Shown piece by piece: positions 22,672 to 34,283 of a stretch of DNA of 64,000 nt. Positions within the stretch are counted from its first letter, which is position 1. Every line of letters begins with the position of its first letter. The position numbers were made by a program, and so were the translations under genes. The DNA comes from Parietaria judaica. Lineage: Eukaryota > Streptophyta > Magnoliopsida > Rosales > Urticaceae. Location: contig OX940863.1 of NCBI GenBank assembly GCA_954871525.1, positions 23,882,001-23,946,000 on the forward strand. The letters are read 5' to 3'. The notes beneath the pieces are model-generated. The model saw only the letters and a list, made by a program, of their open reading frames with translations. It was not told where the DNA came from and did no database searches.

Positions 22672-23299
22672 CATATCTTAAACGATTCAATGGAAACTTG
22701 ATTTATTGCTTTGTGAAAATCACGATTAACTATGTCGTATGAGTGATACAATAGTTGAAGCCGTTTACCCGAATCACTTCATTATGTCATGGGGGCTTTT
22801 TGGTCATTGTATTTTGGTCCTTCCATCACATTTTGTTTCTAGAGTTGAGCACCATCTTATCGACCGTGTTCTCAAAGGAAGGAAGGTCGTTGTATTATCG
22901 TTTTGGGTGATCGTAGTATAGAATATAGGAACCCTCTTTCTCCCTCTATGCTCTATATTTCCAAGGAAACTAAATTTTAACCATGATCATGATGACAATA
23001 TGTTGTGTTCTAAACAAGGAAATTGTGGTTTTGAAATTAAGTCATTGCAGTCTTATTGTAATTGTTCGTGCATATGAATAATAATATAATATGCTCGCAT
23101 TTATGATATCTATCTTAGTAGCATACACACTACAATTTGTGAATTTAAGGTCATACGCCTCAAGAAAAAAAATAAAAAAAATTTCTAGCAATGCCGCTGA
23201 TGTATAATTAAATTTTTTTACATTAGAGGGTATATTTTTATTCACAAAAATTTCTATTTTTGTGAAAATCATGATCAACTATGCTTCTTTGGAAAAGGA
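22672..23299. other. Spacer; nothing recognised
   Basis: AT-rich, with short random frames only. A short CGATTCAATGGAAACTT word near 22684 also occurs in the 5' flanks of the array F-box genes, so flanking homology to the array may reach this far. Confidence 0.4.
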
Positions 23300-23433
23300 G
23301 ATGTACTGCTGGTTTCTTTGAGTGTCTTTTTGCAGTTTGTAGTTTGTACACCCAACACACGATTGTGTTTTTATATACATACTAATCTTTTGTTTGAAAT
23401 TTAGGATTTGGAGTTTGTGAAAAAAGGCTTAGC

Positions 23434-23728
23434 ATGAGTTGCAACGTCAATCTGATCTCCAAGCTACCGGTGCATCAAATTCAGGCGCGTCTCCGTGTAG
23501 CTGAATCTTATAGAACATCTGTGCTGTCCAAGTATTGGAATTTCGCTAATAAGTCCAATCCCGCATTCTGCTTCGACCAAAAGAATTTATGAAGCACATC
23601 GGCAAGGATGCGCGGGACTACCAGGATCGAGTCGAAGAGTTCTTGAGCTTTGTTGATTCGTCTCTGCAAACATTTACTCATAGCGGGCTTAGGATTCAGA
23701 GCTTGTTTCTCAGTTTGCATTGCATAAC
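23434..23728 (+). pseudogene. Truncated F-box/LRR pseudogene, inverted relative to the array
   Basis: The frame begins MSCNVNLISKLPVHQIQARL and matches the N-terminal ~95 residues of the array F-box protein, including SVLSKYWNF and NPAFCFDQK. It lacks nine bases (three residues before HQIQ). One A is missing from the run after GACC, shifting the frame and giving an early stop; homology resumes in another frame and stops abruptly near 23725. The homologous 5' flank extends back to about 23300. It lies on the opposite strand to the array copies and is more diverged than they are from each other, so it predates the tandem amplification. Confidence 0.85.
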
Positions 23729-23739
23729 TGAATATATAA

Positions 23740-24760
23740 TTACATCCCACTTCGGGTAACACGATAAAATGTTTTTGCAATTTTAGTTGGGTTATTAGTG
23801 GTAAAAGTACTCAATTTGTTTAGAAATAGGGCAACATAGAGTCGAATTAAAAAAAAAATTGTGAGAAAAGTATCCAGGTTATTTATTTTGACTGATCAGT
23901 AGACCTCATTAATATTTTTGTTAGTTTTTTTCCTATTTCTCTCATCAATGATGTCAACTTTTGCAATTATGTAATATTCAAGATCCGATTTGTCAAATTT
24001 ATTTTGAGTTTCGCATATTTTCTTAAATCAACATTTTTTATATCATTCCATATTTAAGATAGCAAGTCATATTTTTTATTTTTAATATAAGGATGGGAAT
24101 TCTGAAATTTGTAAATCAGAATCCCTACGAGTTTGTCACCTTTATATTAGCTGTCGTCTGAAACGATTAAGTGAAATACAATTTACTTTTTTCTTCTTAT
24201 ATATATATGTCTTGTAATTTTTGTAACTAGATTTTTTTTTTATATAGTATAGCCGTTTTGTCGTATTATTTTGCTGTCGTTTTCTAATTTTAACGGCCAG
24301 TTTTCAAAGGAAGAATGTCGTTTATCTTTCTTTTAAGTCTATCAATTGATTGTACTTGTCGTTCGTCAAATAAACTGCAAGTGAACTAATCCAATAAATT
24401 AATAACGTGTCACCTTTTTGAACAACTTAGCACAACAACAATTCATCTTTCGACTAACAAAATGAGCACAATATTTCCATTTTTCAAAAAACAAATGGAC
24501 AGAATAATTATAAAAATAAAAAATAAAAACTCTTTTAACAACATTGTCTCAAATTTCAGTCAGGACATTGTCCAGTCAAAGATGTCGTTTCTATACGAAT
24601 CAGTCGGTTTTATTGGTAAACAACCCCCTTTCACTTTTTCAGTGTCCATCAGTCCTTGATGTTTTTGGCTAAAAAATTGGTACTTATCGTTTCTTTTTGA
24701 AAGACTATTAGAACTTATGCCTCTAATATCCCAATTAAATTAATAAAATAAAAAGTGTAA
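23740..24760. other. AT-rich spacer; no gene
   Basis: Contains a GTGGTAAAAGTAC version of the recurrent motif at about 23799 and a related GGTACTTATCG at about 24680. No coding signal. Confidence 0.45.
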
Positions 24761-25680
24761 ACTGCGGCTAATGTACCCAATGTTTGATCCGTTAGATATT
24801 TTCTTGTTTTCCGTCACTTGACCGTTAGAGAGTTATCCTCCTCTATATGTACATTTTTCGTATTTTTGACATAACTCACTCATTTTTTGTCCAAATTTTA
24901 TGCACGACCTATGGTTGGAAATATAAGAGATAGATCTACAACTTTGGCGTTTTAAATTTTGTAAAATCAGTTTTAGAAAAATACAAAATTTCAAATACAA
25001 CGTAAAACTGGACATTAGTTTAATGCAAAATATTAGTTTCGAGCAAATTTTAATATACTTAATGACTTTTTATGATGAAACGTAAAACTAAAAAGTTGTA
25101 GACAAACTTTTTATCTTTCCAACGGGTGTTTATTTATAAATTTTGGATAAAAAATGAGTGAGTTATGCCAAAAATATGAAAGATTATTTCGCATCACATG
25201 TTTAATATTTTTGGCATAACTAACTCATTTTTTATCTAAAATTTATAAATAAATACCCGTTAGAAAGATAAAATATTTATCTACAACTTTTCAGTTTTAC
25301 GTTTCATCATAAAAAGTCATTAAGTATATTAAAATTTGCTCGAAACAAATATTTTGCATTAAACTAATGTCCAATTTTATGTTGTATTTGAAATTTCGTA
25401 TTTTTCTAAAACTTATTTTACAAAACTTAAAACACTAAAGTTGTAGATCTATATCTTATCTTTCCAACCACAGGTCGTGCATAAAATTTGGACAAAAAAT
25501 GAGTGAGTTATGTCAAAAATACGAAAAGTGTGCATATAGAGGAGGACAACTCTCTAACGGTCAAGTGACAGAAAACACGAAAATATTTAACGGATCAAAC
25601 ATTGGGTACATTAGCCGCCGAAAATAAACATTGGGTACATAATCTGCAGAAGATCAAACATTGAGTACATTAACCGCAGT
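24761..25680. mobile_element. Foldback element / large palindrome
   Basis: The ends read ACTGCGGCTAATGTACCCAA and the inverted TTGAGTACATTAACCGCAGT. The arms 24762-25177 and 25205-25620 are near-perfect inverted repeats around an axis at ~25191 with a 27-bp loop. The right side carries an extra partial copy of the terminal sequence (25621-25679). No open frame and no clear target duplication. It is a non-autonomous foldback or long-TIR MITE of unknown superfamily. The right arm alone recurs at the start of array copies 2-4 (34289, 39333, 44432). Confidence 0.8.
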
Positions 25681-26981
25681 GGCTCAGATGGGTCGAATGG
25701 AGTTGGCTGCACCCGCTAGGCCCATGTTGGGAAGGTTTTCATATTATGCACGTTTGCTAGTATATTTAACAAAACAAACGAGCTGAAAATAAATAAGACT
25801 CTAAAGATTATGTTTCAGTTGCTATAACATTGCCAGCTGCGCAAGGGCTTTCCGGCTTTTCTTTTATGTTTGGGTAGCTCCACCGCGGTCTGATCTACTG
25901 TAGTTGAACCATCATCCCAATCCAACAGAAACCGCACTTTTTTATTCGTCTGAAAAATTGACGGTTGATCCAACGCAAAACGAAATTGTTCGTATTCAAT
26001 TCCATCGCTTTTACCATTCAATGACAAATCTCCATTAAAATCGATCTTCGCAGCTTTCAAGTTGTGATGCCAGCACATGGTCCCATTGCACCACGATCGA
26101 TCTTCGCTTCGCAACAGTTTCTCGCAGAAAATCTACACATCAATCTTAGTATTCCGAATTCATAGACAGACGAAGAATGTACTCCAACTAAAAGAATTAT
26201 AAACCTCTAGTTTAATCACAAATGTGCTAATCCAATACATCAACATAAATAAAGAGTGAAAGATTCCGTACATTTTGTGCGAAAACATTTAATAAACCTA
26301 CATTAATAAAAAAATGAAAGTCAATCTCGAACATTCAATTATGTACAATGGATTAAAAATCTAGCGGAATTGACTAAAAATTATTGGTGGCGCACACGTG
26401 AACATAAGAGCCTAGTTTTGTTTTTGCCTCAAACCACAACAAACTAACAAGATACACGAAAATGCCATAAAAGGGAAAATTAAAGCAAGATTTTCATACC
26501 TTTTGGAGACTAATCTCGACATTGTCATTTATTGAAAAAGATATAATCTTCGGATGGCAGCTCCAGAGCACTCCTTCCAAAAGAGCAGCACAACGAGTTT
26601 CGTCTATATAATATAGACATTTGAGTTCCAAATGATCCACTTTGACTGATGTTGGATTCTCGTCTTCTCCCGCCACTTTGGAATCAAAACAAACCTACCA
26701 CCGGAAAAAAAAGAAAAAAAAAAAAGTCAGCGCCAAGAAAAACCTTTTGTCGCAAACTCAATTAATAAATAAAAAGATACTCCGAACCTCGAAAGCCACG
26801 CATATATACCTCGTTACCAAAGAAGGATATTGTCAAATATTTAAGCAGAGTTGGGTTTTCGAGGAATCTTCTCAAGTCAACAAACTTAGAGCTGTCAAGT
26901 ACAACTCTAAGCGGAGCGTCCAAGTTATATCTCACATCCACGTTGCCACGAACAAAGTTTGACGACATGTGAGGAAATTTC

Positions 26982-27724
26982 TGTTGGGTATATTTCTATA
27001 ATGATGATATATGAGAAACAAAATAACGAAAAACAGTAGCGAAGAGATTCGAAATACGTATCGATGTGTTCTTGGATCGACGAGCATCGGCTTGTCACTT
27101 TGAACCGGAAAAAGGTTCTTGATATCCTGTAAAAGAGAAAACCGTTAGCGATTCCCGAGACGCGTTGGACGCTTTCCTTAAAGCTTGATTCGCCTCCTCT
27201 ACGTGCTTGAGGTTCGTTAGGCGATAGCTTCCCAGGGTATAACGGGATGACCGAGAACTCCGTAGCACTTCGAAGTTCACCGGCGAACTGAACCTTCTTG
27301 AACTCCGTTACCGAAAGACTCACGACAAAGAAACATTGGGAAGCATAAAAGATCGAATCCGCGGAATGAAAAAAAAAAAAAAAAACGAGAAGCGGATTCG
27401 AAGTATCTAGAGAGTTTTCGGAAAGTGATTTTGCAAACGGTGTGTCGAATAGGTTCGAGGTCACTTCAATTTATAGATGCGGGATTGAGAATTGAATTGA
27501 TTAACAATCAATTCTATAACGGCTAATAATAAATTGCAATTAATTCGAAACGTAATAAATTGAATTCAATATTCATAATTGTCATAATCAATATGACCGT
27601 TTTACGTAACATTCAAACGTCGGAACAAATCCCGATAATTGGATAGAGCGTTCGTCTCGAGTGTTCGACATTTCGACCCGCTCGACGCTATCTCAATTTT
27701 ATTTAACTGCAATTATTTCCAACA
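26982..27724 (-). repeat. 3' LTR of the copy-1 insertion
   Basis: 743 bp. A TATA-like CTATAAATTG lies on the minus strand at 27470-27479. A 17-A run near 27369 is the same length in the other LTR. Confidence 0.95.
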
Positions 27725-29323
27725 ATCCCCCACATAAATAAAATTGACAGATCACTCTTGACAACACCTGACTCAGGTAACAGAGTTCGGCAGTCAAATC
27801 CTGCATAGGATAGGTAGGTGTAAGCCTTTGAACCTTCCCTTGTGAAAATATATTTCCTTACTTGGTGATCAGTAGACGCGATGTCTTTGAACTGTTCGAC
27901 CGTTTGTGTAAGTGATAATATACCTCACACAGAATTCTCCTTAGACAGATTCAGTTCTCACTATTGTGTTCGTTCATGGTCATGAACACCATCTGGTTCT
28001 GCGAGAGTTTACGGAACTTGCGCCCTTTACAATTCCGTTGAAGCGACCCCACTTCACTCTAACATAGGTGATCTTACTAAAAGCAAACTATGCTTCGCTC
28101 GGTTATCATATGCCGACGTGTAAGAATCATTAAAAGCTTCTAGCTTATCCTTAACCGTACATATCACTATTTTTCATCTTTGGAATGGACTAGGGTGTAA
28201 CCCCCACAGTGATCCGTTAAAGTCTTACAGCTAGGTTGTCCCATTGAGCCTAGTTCTTGGGATCTCCAGTCAGCTAGGTTGGGTTTCCACTGTAAAACTT
28301 CATATTTTTTTTTCATTGGGCTTAAGTCTCATTCCCTTTGATGATTTCACAACCAACTCTCAATTTTAACCCTTTTGGGTAGTGGATCCACAACATTATC
28401 ATTTGATTTCACATAACCTTATGATAAATATCTTTGAGAGTTGTTGTCTAACGACATTAAGTCTACGACATATATGTCTAGACTACCATTCTGAACATGG
28501 TTTTACGCTCTTTAAATTGCATACTAAATTTCATAGTCGATGCAAATTATAGACACGATCTTTGACCATCTCAAAATATCTTCCAAATATTTTCTTAGCC
28601 ATTCGGCCTTATTGCCGTATTTGTCTAAGACAATATAAAGATTCCATTGTGAATCTCTTACGTTTATTTGGAAGCTTTCCGCATCCGATTCGAGTTACAC
28701 TACAAGAGTTAATTCTTAGTTCATAGATCCAATGTACAACAACTTAATGTGAAGCGAATATTTTCTAGTAAACGCCCCCACATTTCCAGGTATTAATTGG
28801 AATTCAATGTTTACAAACATTTGAACATCTCAATTTATCTCGTGATAAATAGAGTCCGACATTCTTGTCATATATATTATGCACATATGCATGTACGTCA
28901 TTTGAGCGCTTTTAGCCTCGTTGATGATTAGAATAACATCTTAATATTGAAATCACAATTTCAATTACACATATAAGTACCTTGATCGATAATCAAGTGT
29001 ACTTCGACAAAATATATTTTGTCACAAAATTTCCGTGTATCTATTTTCCAATGATTTTGGAAATCACAAAATTTCTCTCAAGAAATTATTTACATTTTCT
29101 AATAATTCTCTTTCATTTAGAAAATTACCAACTTAGAATTAAAATCGCAATTTCAATTCAACGCTTTACGTTTAGTACCTCGATCAATAATCGGGTGTAC
29201 TATAACCGAACATAATTATTTTTCCATAAAATAATTCACTTTATATTCGTTGTATTTCCAAAACTCATGCACACTGCATTTATCTCGTTACGAAGTCATA
29301 CAATATCATTAAATATATTCTCT

Positions 29324-29502
29324 GCATATGTATATATGAATACAAGACAATCAATATAATATATACTCATGGAAGGAATTAATTCTACGTATGGCCACAT
29401 ATACATAAATGTGCATATGTATATATGAATACAAGACAATCAATATAATATATACTCATGGAAGGAATTAATTCTACGTATGGCCACATATACATAAATG
29501 TG
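29324..29502. repeat. 89-bp direct duplication inside the LTR element
   Basis: The GCATATGTATATATGAATAC segment and what follows (to TACATAAATGTG) occur at 29324 and again at 29413, apparently without change. Confidence 0.9.
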
Positions 29503-30083
29503 ACTGGCATCAAAATTCCATATATATATATATATATATAATTTCCTTTTCCGAAGACTGACTAATGACTATATGCATAATACTCATATTATATGCATCA
29601 TGAATGAATCGAATCATCACTCTTCAATCATGGAATACTAACTCAAATGAATAAATTGAAACCAATAGCAATAACTCACAATAATAATGTTAAAGCAATT
29701 ATGGCACTGATTATTAACGATCTCCACTGATTACTCCAGCAACGTAAGCCAACGTACCTTAGTATATCATTTATAGCATAGCATTAAACCCAATCCAATG
29801 CAATCAACCTTTGGAATGCTCTTTGGCCGGTTATCAGAGGTTTGCTGAATTAAGAGTCATCAAATGTGTTGATTCTTCACTTTACGGTTGTCAATCGGAA
29901 TCCTTCACCGTCACCGAAATCCGTCGTTAGAGAAGGGAGGTCGAAAACCCAGGTACCCAGCACCATAACCACTGTTCTTCTCTATAGATCTTTCAATTTA
30001 CTCATCAGTAACTTCTACTTCGTATATCTCCCGATGTATCTTTCCGTTAGAAATATTTGATTCATCTTTCAAATCTGCAAAAC

Positions 30084-30245
30084 TCAGATCAGCAAGCAAG
30101 ATAATATAATGGAATAAAATACCAGATTATCGATGACATCTTGGAAGTTCAACAACCCATCACGATATTTGTCCTCATTGTAATCTTCTACTACACTGTT
30201 TACTTTCTCAATATCATCAAAAATCAAGTAATCAAGCTTTAAGAT
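30084..30245 (-). other. Exon-like frame just inside the 5' LTR
   Basis: The frame reads on from the LTR as LKLDYLIFDDIEKVNSV, then acidic residues and LLNFQDVIDNL, followed by a GT donor-like site (GTATTTTA). A TTTTGCAG acceptor-like site follows ~70 bases on. It sits where a primer-binding site would be expected. It could be a captured host exon or part of the element's own leader. The protein was not recognised. Confidence 0.35.
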
Positions 30246-30988
30246 TGTTGGGTATATTTCTATAATGATGATATATGAGAAACAAAATAACGAAAAACAG
30301 TAGCGAAGAGATTCGAAATACGTATCGATGTGTTCTTGGATCGACGAGCATCGGCTTGTCACTTTGAACCGGAAAAAGGTTCTTGATATCCTGTAAAAGA
30401 GAAAACCGTTAGCGATTCCCGAGACGCGTTGGACGCTTTCCTTAAAGCTTGATTCGCCTCCTCTACGTGCTTGAGGTTCGTTAGGCGATAGCTTCCCAGG
30501 GTATAACGGGATGACCGAGAACTCCGTAGCACTTCGAAGTTCACCGGCGAACTGAACCTTCTTGAACTCCGTTACCGAAAGACTCACGACAAAGAAACAT
30601 TGGGAAGCATAAAAGATCGAATCCGCGGAATGAAAAAAAAAAAAAAAAACGAGAAGCGGATTCGAAGTATCTAGAGAGTTTTCGGAAAGTGATTTTGCAA
30701 ACGGTGTGTCGAATAGGTTCGAGGTCACTTCAATTTATAGATGCGGGATTGAGAATTGAATTGATTAACAATCAATTCTATAACGGCTAATAATAAATTG
30801 CAATTAATTCGAAACGTAATAAATTGAATTCAATATTCATAATTGTCATAATCAATATGACCGTTTTACGTAACATTCAAACGTCGGAACAAATCCCGAT
30901 AATTGGATAGAGCGTTCGTCTCGAGTGTTCGACATTTCGACCCGCTCGACGCTATCTCAATTTTATTTAACTGCAATTATTTCCAACA
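30246..30988 (-). repeat. 5' LTR of the copy-1 insertion
   Basis: 743 bp, same sequence as the left LTR as far as read. The ATTTC duplication follows at 30989-30993. Confidence 0.95.
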
Positions 30989-31970
30989 ATTTCACAATGG
31001 CGGCTTCGAATAAGAATTGTGATAAAGTTGGGGCATCGATGAAAATAGATTCAATCTTACTACATTGATTGATCGTGAGAGACTTGAGCCGCAGATGAGA
31101 GATCCTAACCTTATTAAGAACCTGGCAAAAGGCAAGTTTAAGAGTCTCGAAGCCGGGAAATTTTGACATCAACACACCAATTTCATCATCAGTGATTTCA
31201 CTATTATTTACTTCCAAATATTTCAGAGCATGACACGAACTCAGATCAGACGCACCAGGCACAAAATACTGGCACCGGAAGTGTAGGAGAGATGGGGCAT
31301 CAACGAAGATCCTCACAGTTTCAGGTACCAACAGTATCTCTAAGTGCTCGAGTTTATGGAGTTTGGAGATCTCAATGCTCTTAGAGCCATAAATGTGCCA
31401 AAACATGAGCTTCGTGATGTTGGGGCAGTTTTCGGTGATATCTCTGATGATTTTCTCGCTCGCGATGACCTCAAACAGAGCCAAGTATGGAAGATTAAAA
31501 AACTTGGAGGAACCCGCATTTGAGTTTATGGAAAACACCGTCTCTGAGAGAGGATAGGCAATACTTTGGTGGGCTGGATGGAGAATGGCTCCGAATAGCA
31601 ACCGAAAAATACCGTTGCTAAGAGCAAAGGGGAGCCAAGCATTGATGCGCGAAATCGAGTGGGCTTGGATGCTATGCAAACTGAGAATCAAGCTCTGAAT
31701 CCTAAGCCCCCTCTGAGTAAATGTTTGCAGAGACGAATCAACAACGCTCAAGAACTCTTCGACTCGATCTTGGTAGTCCGGCGCATCCTTGTCGATGTGC
31801 TGCATAAATTCTTTTTGGTCGAAGCAGAATGCAGGATTGGACTTATGAGCAAAATTCCAATGCTTGGACAACACAGATGTTCTATAAAATTCAGCGACAT
31901 GGAGACGCATCTGAATTTGGTGCAAGATATGCACCGGTAGCTTGGAGATCAGATCGACGTTGCAATCCAT

Positions 31971-32889
31971 ACTAAGCTTTTTTTCACAAACTCCAAAACC
32001 TAAATTTCAAACAAAAGATTAGTATGTATATAAAAACAAAATCGAGCATTGGGTATACAAAGTGGCAAAAGATACTCAAAGAAACGAGCAGTACAAAACT
32101 CATTTTTCAAAAAGCATATAGTTAATCATGAATTTCACAAAAAAACATAAAATTTTGTGAATATATATAAAGATTTTTTTACACCTTAAATTAGAAAATT
32201 GTGATGATATGCTACAAAGATAATATCATTCATGTTGTCATGATTACTTGAATGAAGGTTAAAATATAGTTTCTTTGATATAAGATAACTCGGCATAAAG
32301 CGAGATAATTTGTTTTTTCAAACATGGATATGAATCGGCTCAACCTTGACCAGATCAATACTGAATAATAGTGATAAAATCCTATGCGATTCAATGGAAA
32401 CTTTTGCTAATTAATAGTAAGATTAAAAAGGAGACTTCTTCATTTTCCATGTCGTGCTCGAGATTATACAAAGAGGATAATAACTGATGCATAAATATTT
32501 TTCTAACCTGAAAGACACCTATGAGATTCATCAGCTTGAACTCTTCATTTTCTCCACTAACTTTGAACAGAACCTGGAAAATCTATTAACCCAACGAATA
32601 GCTGAGAAAACACAGCCCGAAATTGAATAAGGGTTTATTTCACACCCGAAATTAACCCAAAACCAACTCCTATTGAATCCCTCTTTCGCCCCTCCGACAC
32701 CGGAGATTCTTCGTCCTTCTGTTGTAGCGGTCGGCCAACTCTTCGTGCGTCTTTTGTCTTTCATTTAGATTCCTATTTCGATCGTTTTTCGCCGACCAAG
32801 AGTTCAAAACGTGCAAAAGAGTTTCGGAGGCACATTTCGGCATCGATCATCGTCTTCATCCTTTCTTCGGCATTAACAAAGCAATTGAA
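31971..32889. promoter_or_regulatory. Shared head-to-head upstream region of F-box and DUF1985 genes (copy 1)
   Basis: The 919 bases between the two divergent ATGs are almost unchanged in all four units (37015-37933, 42114-43032, 47214-48132). A minus-strand AAATTTAG acceptor-like site ~30 bases before the F-box ATG suggests a 5'-UTR intron. The 32531-32764 minus-strand frame contains TTTTCCAG|GTTCTG and FKLMNLIGVFQ-like codons before GTTAG, possibly an exon relic. Promoter activity in either direction is inferred from position only. Confidence 0.45.
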
Positions 32890-34283
32890 ATGGAGGTCCA
32901 GGTAAATATTTATTCTTTAACTTTCTACGTTACCGGCATAAGTAATGATGCTATAGTTTTCATAGTTTACATACGATTTAATTTATTGTCTAGGTTACGA
33001 AGAAAATGTACTTGGATGATAAATTATATGAGTGTGGACAAGTATAAGGATCAATTTAGCACAACCGCTATATATTTTTATTCCACCATCTATCTGATAC
33101 CGCTATATAATCTATTTGTTACCGCTATATACTTTAGATCTCGCCGGATAGCAGTAGTATAATAGTCGAATAAGAGGATGGCGGATGTGCTAAAATGATT
33201 CGCTAATATTTCATTCCACTATCTACCTATCACCTATGAACGCTTTAGATCACTCTCGTTATCTACTAATCTAGTTATGATTGTTTTGCAGCCGTTAAAG
33301 CTACATCCAATGTTGTTGAAGGAAGAATATTACAAGAATAAACTCACCACCAAACAAACAAATTTCCACAATCATACCGAAGAACTTAGAAACGGGTTGA
33401 ACGATGAGGAGCTACAGTGGTTCTGGAGCACCCACTTTGGATTGTTGGATGTCCCACTACACTACAAGCATTGTGTCCAACTTTTGTGGAATTTGCTCAT
33501 CAGATACACCGAAGAACAACCACACGACAAGGAGATGTGGATGTTGGTAAACAACGTTCCATTATGGTACGGGATTCAGGAATTTGCAATCCTCACAGGT
33601 CTTTATTGCCATAACCTGCCAATAATAGGGATTACTCAAGATGAAAATGAACATGAGCGTCTCTACAAAGTTTTCAAGATACGCTTATGGCCAAATTCTA
33701 CGGAGAAGAAGGTGAAACTTAACATGATTGTGAAGTGAATCCAAAGTAGTGAGGATAATCATGTGAGTGAGGATGATAATAAGCGCTTGATATTGTTGTA
33801 CTTCGTCTTCGGAGTGAACTGTTTCAAGGACAGAGATTTCTGCCCAGCTACAGAGTTTATTCTATTGGTGGAAAACCTTGAGGAATTCGTTGCTTATCCT
33901 TGGCGAAGAATTTCTTTCGAGTACTCATTAGAACAGCTCCATTCTAAGGGAAGAAAGGAGCTGCTTGCGAAGCTAAGGCAAAAATCAGGTGGACATGAGC
34001 ATTCTTGGGTTCTTACACCCACTACAGGTATATGTAAACTGTTTTAGTTGTTTATTTTCTCCATAAGTCTTGCATTCAAATTAACATTTTAACTCTGCAA
34101 TTTTTGGCGTACGAGTGTTTGCCAGCAGTGGTAGCGTTTTTAGCTGACCATCTAGAGTCGGCAGACGAAGAACCGCGAATGTGCAAATGGAAAACGCGGC
34201 CAATCGGTACTTATCATAAGGAATTCACAGAGATTGATACGGTTATAGAGACGGGGGTTTTCGCGATGAGTTGCTTAACATAG
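32890..34283 (+). pseudogene. DUF1985 gene relic of a Kaonashi/Ulp1-type MULE, copy 1
   Basis: Exon 1 (32890-32901) is MEVQ, then GT. Exon 2 starts after TTTTGCAG at 33292. It encodes a DUF1985 domain: FWSTHFGLLDVPLHYKHCVQ, VNNVPLWYGIQEFAILTGL, then LILLYFVFGVNCF, FILLVENLEEFVAYPWRRIS and FEYSLEQLHSKGRKELLAKL. The two halves are in the same frame but separated by TGA at 33736-33738. A further exon after CAGCAG encodes VVAFLADHLESADEEPRMCKW and ends at TAG 34281. In plants such proteins are carried by Mutator-like elements, often with a C-terminal Ulp1-type cysteine protease; none is present here. The array junction follows at once, so the gene is cut off. Confidence 0.75.

Larger units (their letters stand above)
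26982..30988 (-). mobile_element. Recent non-autonomous LTR retroelement inserted in F-box copy 1
   Basis: LTRs 26982-27724 and 30246-30988 (743 bp each) look identical, begin TGTTGG and end CCAACA, and are flanked by the 5-bp duplication ATTTC. The uninterrupted site is visible in copies 2-4 (GAGGAAATTTCACAATGG). A minus orientation is indicated by TTTATGTGGGGGAT, a polypurine tract, next to the left LTR. The 2.5-kb interior lacks gag, protease, RT and integrase frames. Its 27.8-28.3 kb part has the look of the copia region before the 3' LTR. No standard primer site follows the 5' LTR; instead there is an exon-like frame (30245-30084). A LARD-like, copia-related element is the best description. 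Confidence 0.9.
25815..31970 (-). pseudogene. F-box/LRR gene copy 1, exon 1 split by an LTR retroelement
   Basis: Pieces: exon 1 31970-30989 and 26981-26810 (the latter includes the duplicated ATTTC), exon 2 26694-26500, exon 3 26132-25815. Apart from the insertion every piece is open and matches copies 3 and 4. The known differences are Ala for Thr in FEVIASEKI and Trp for Cys in RSWCNGT. Translation from the native ATG runs into the LTR and stops after about 335 residues, so the F-box and most LRRs could still be made but the last third is lost. Retention of an otherwise open frame implies recent inactivation. Confidence 0.9.

Noticed and set aside
31659..31940. 93-aa plus-strand frame, repeated in every array unit
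   Set aside because: Lies antisense to F-box exon 1; conserved only because the F-box gene is conserved.
32531..32764. 77-aa minus-strand frame in each unit as an independent gene
   Set aside because: Lies in the head-to-head upstream region, has no recognised domain, and looks like leader or exon debris.
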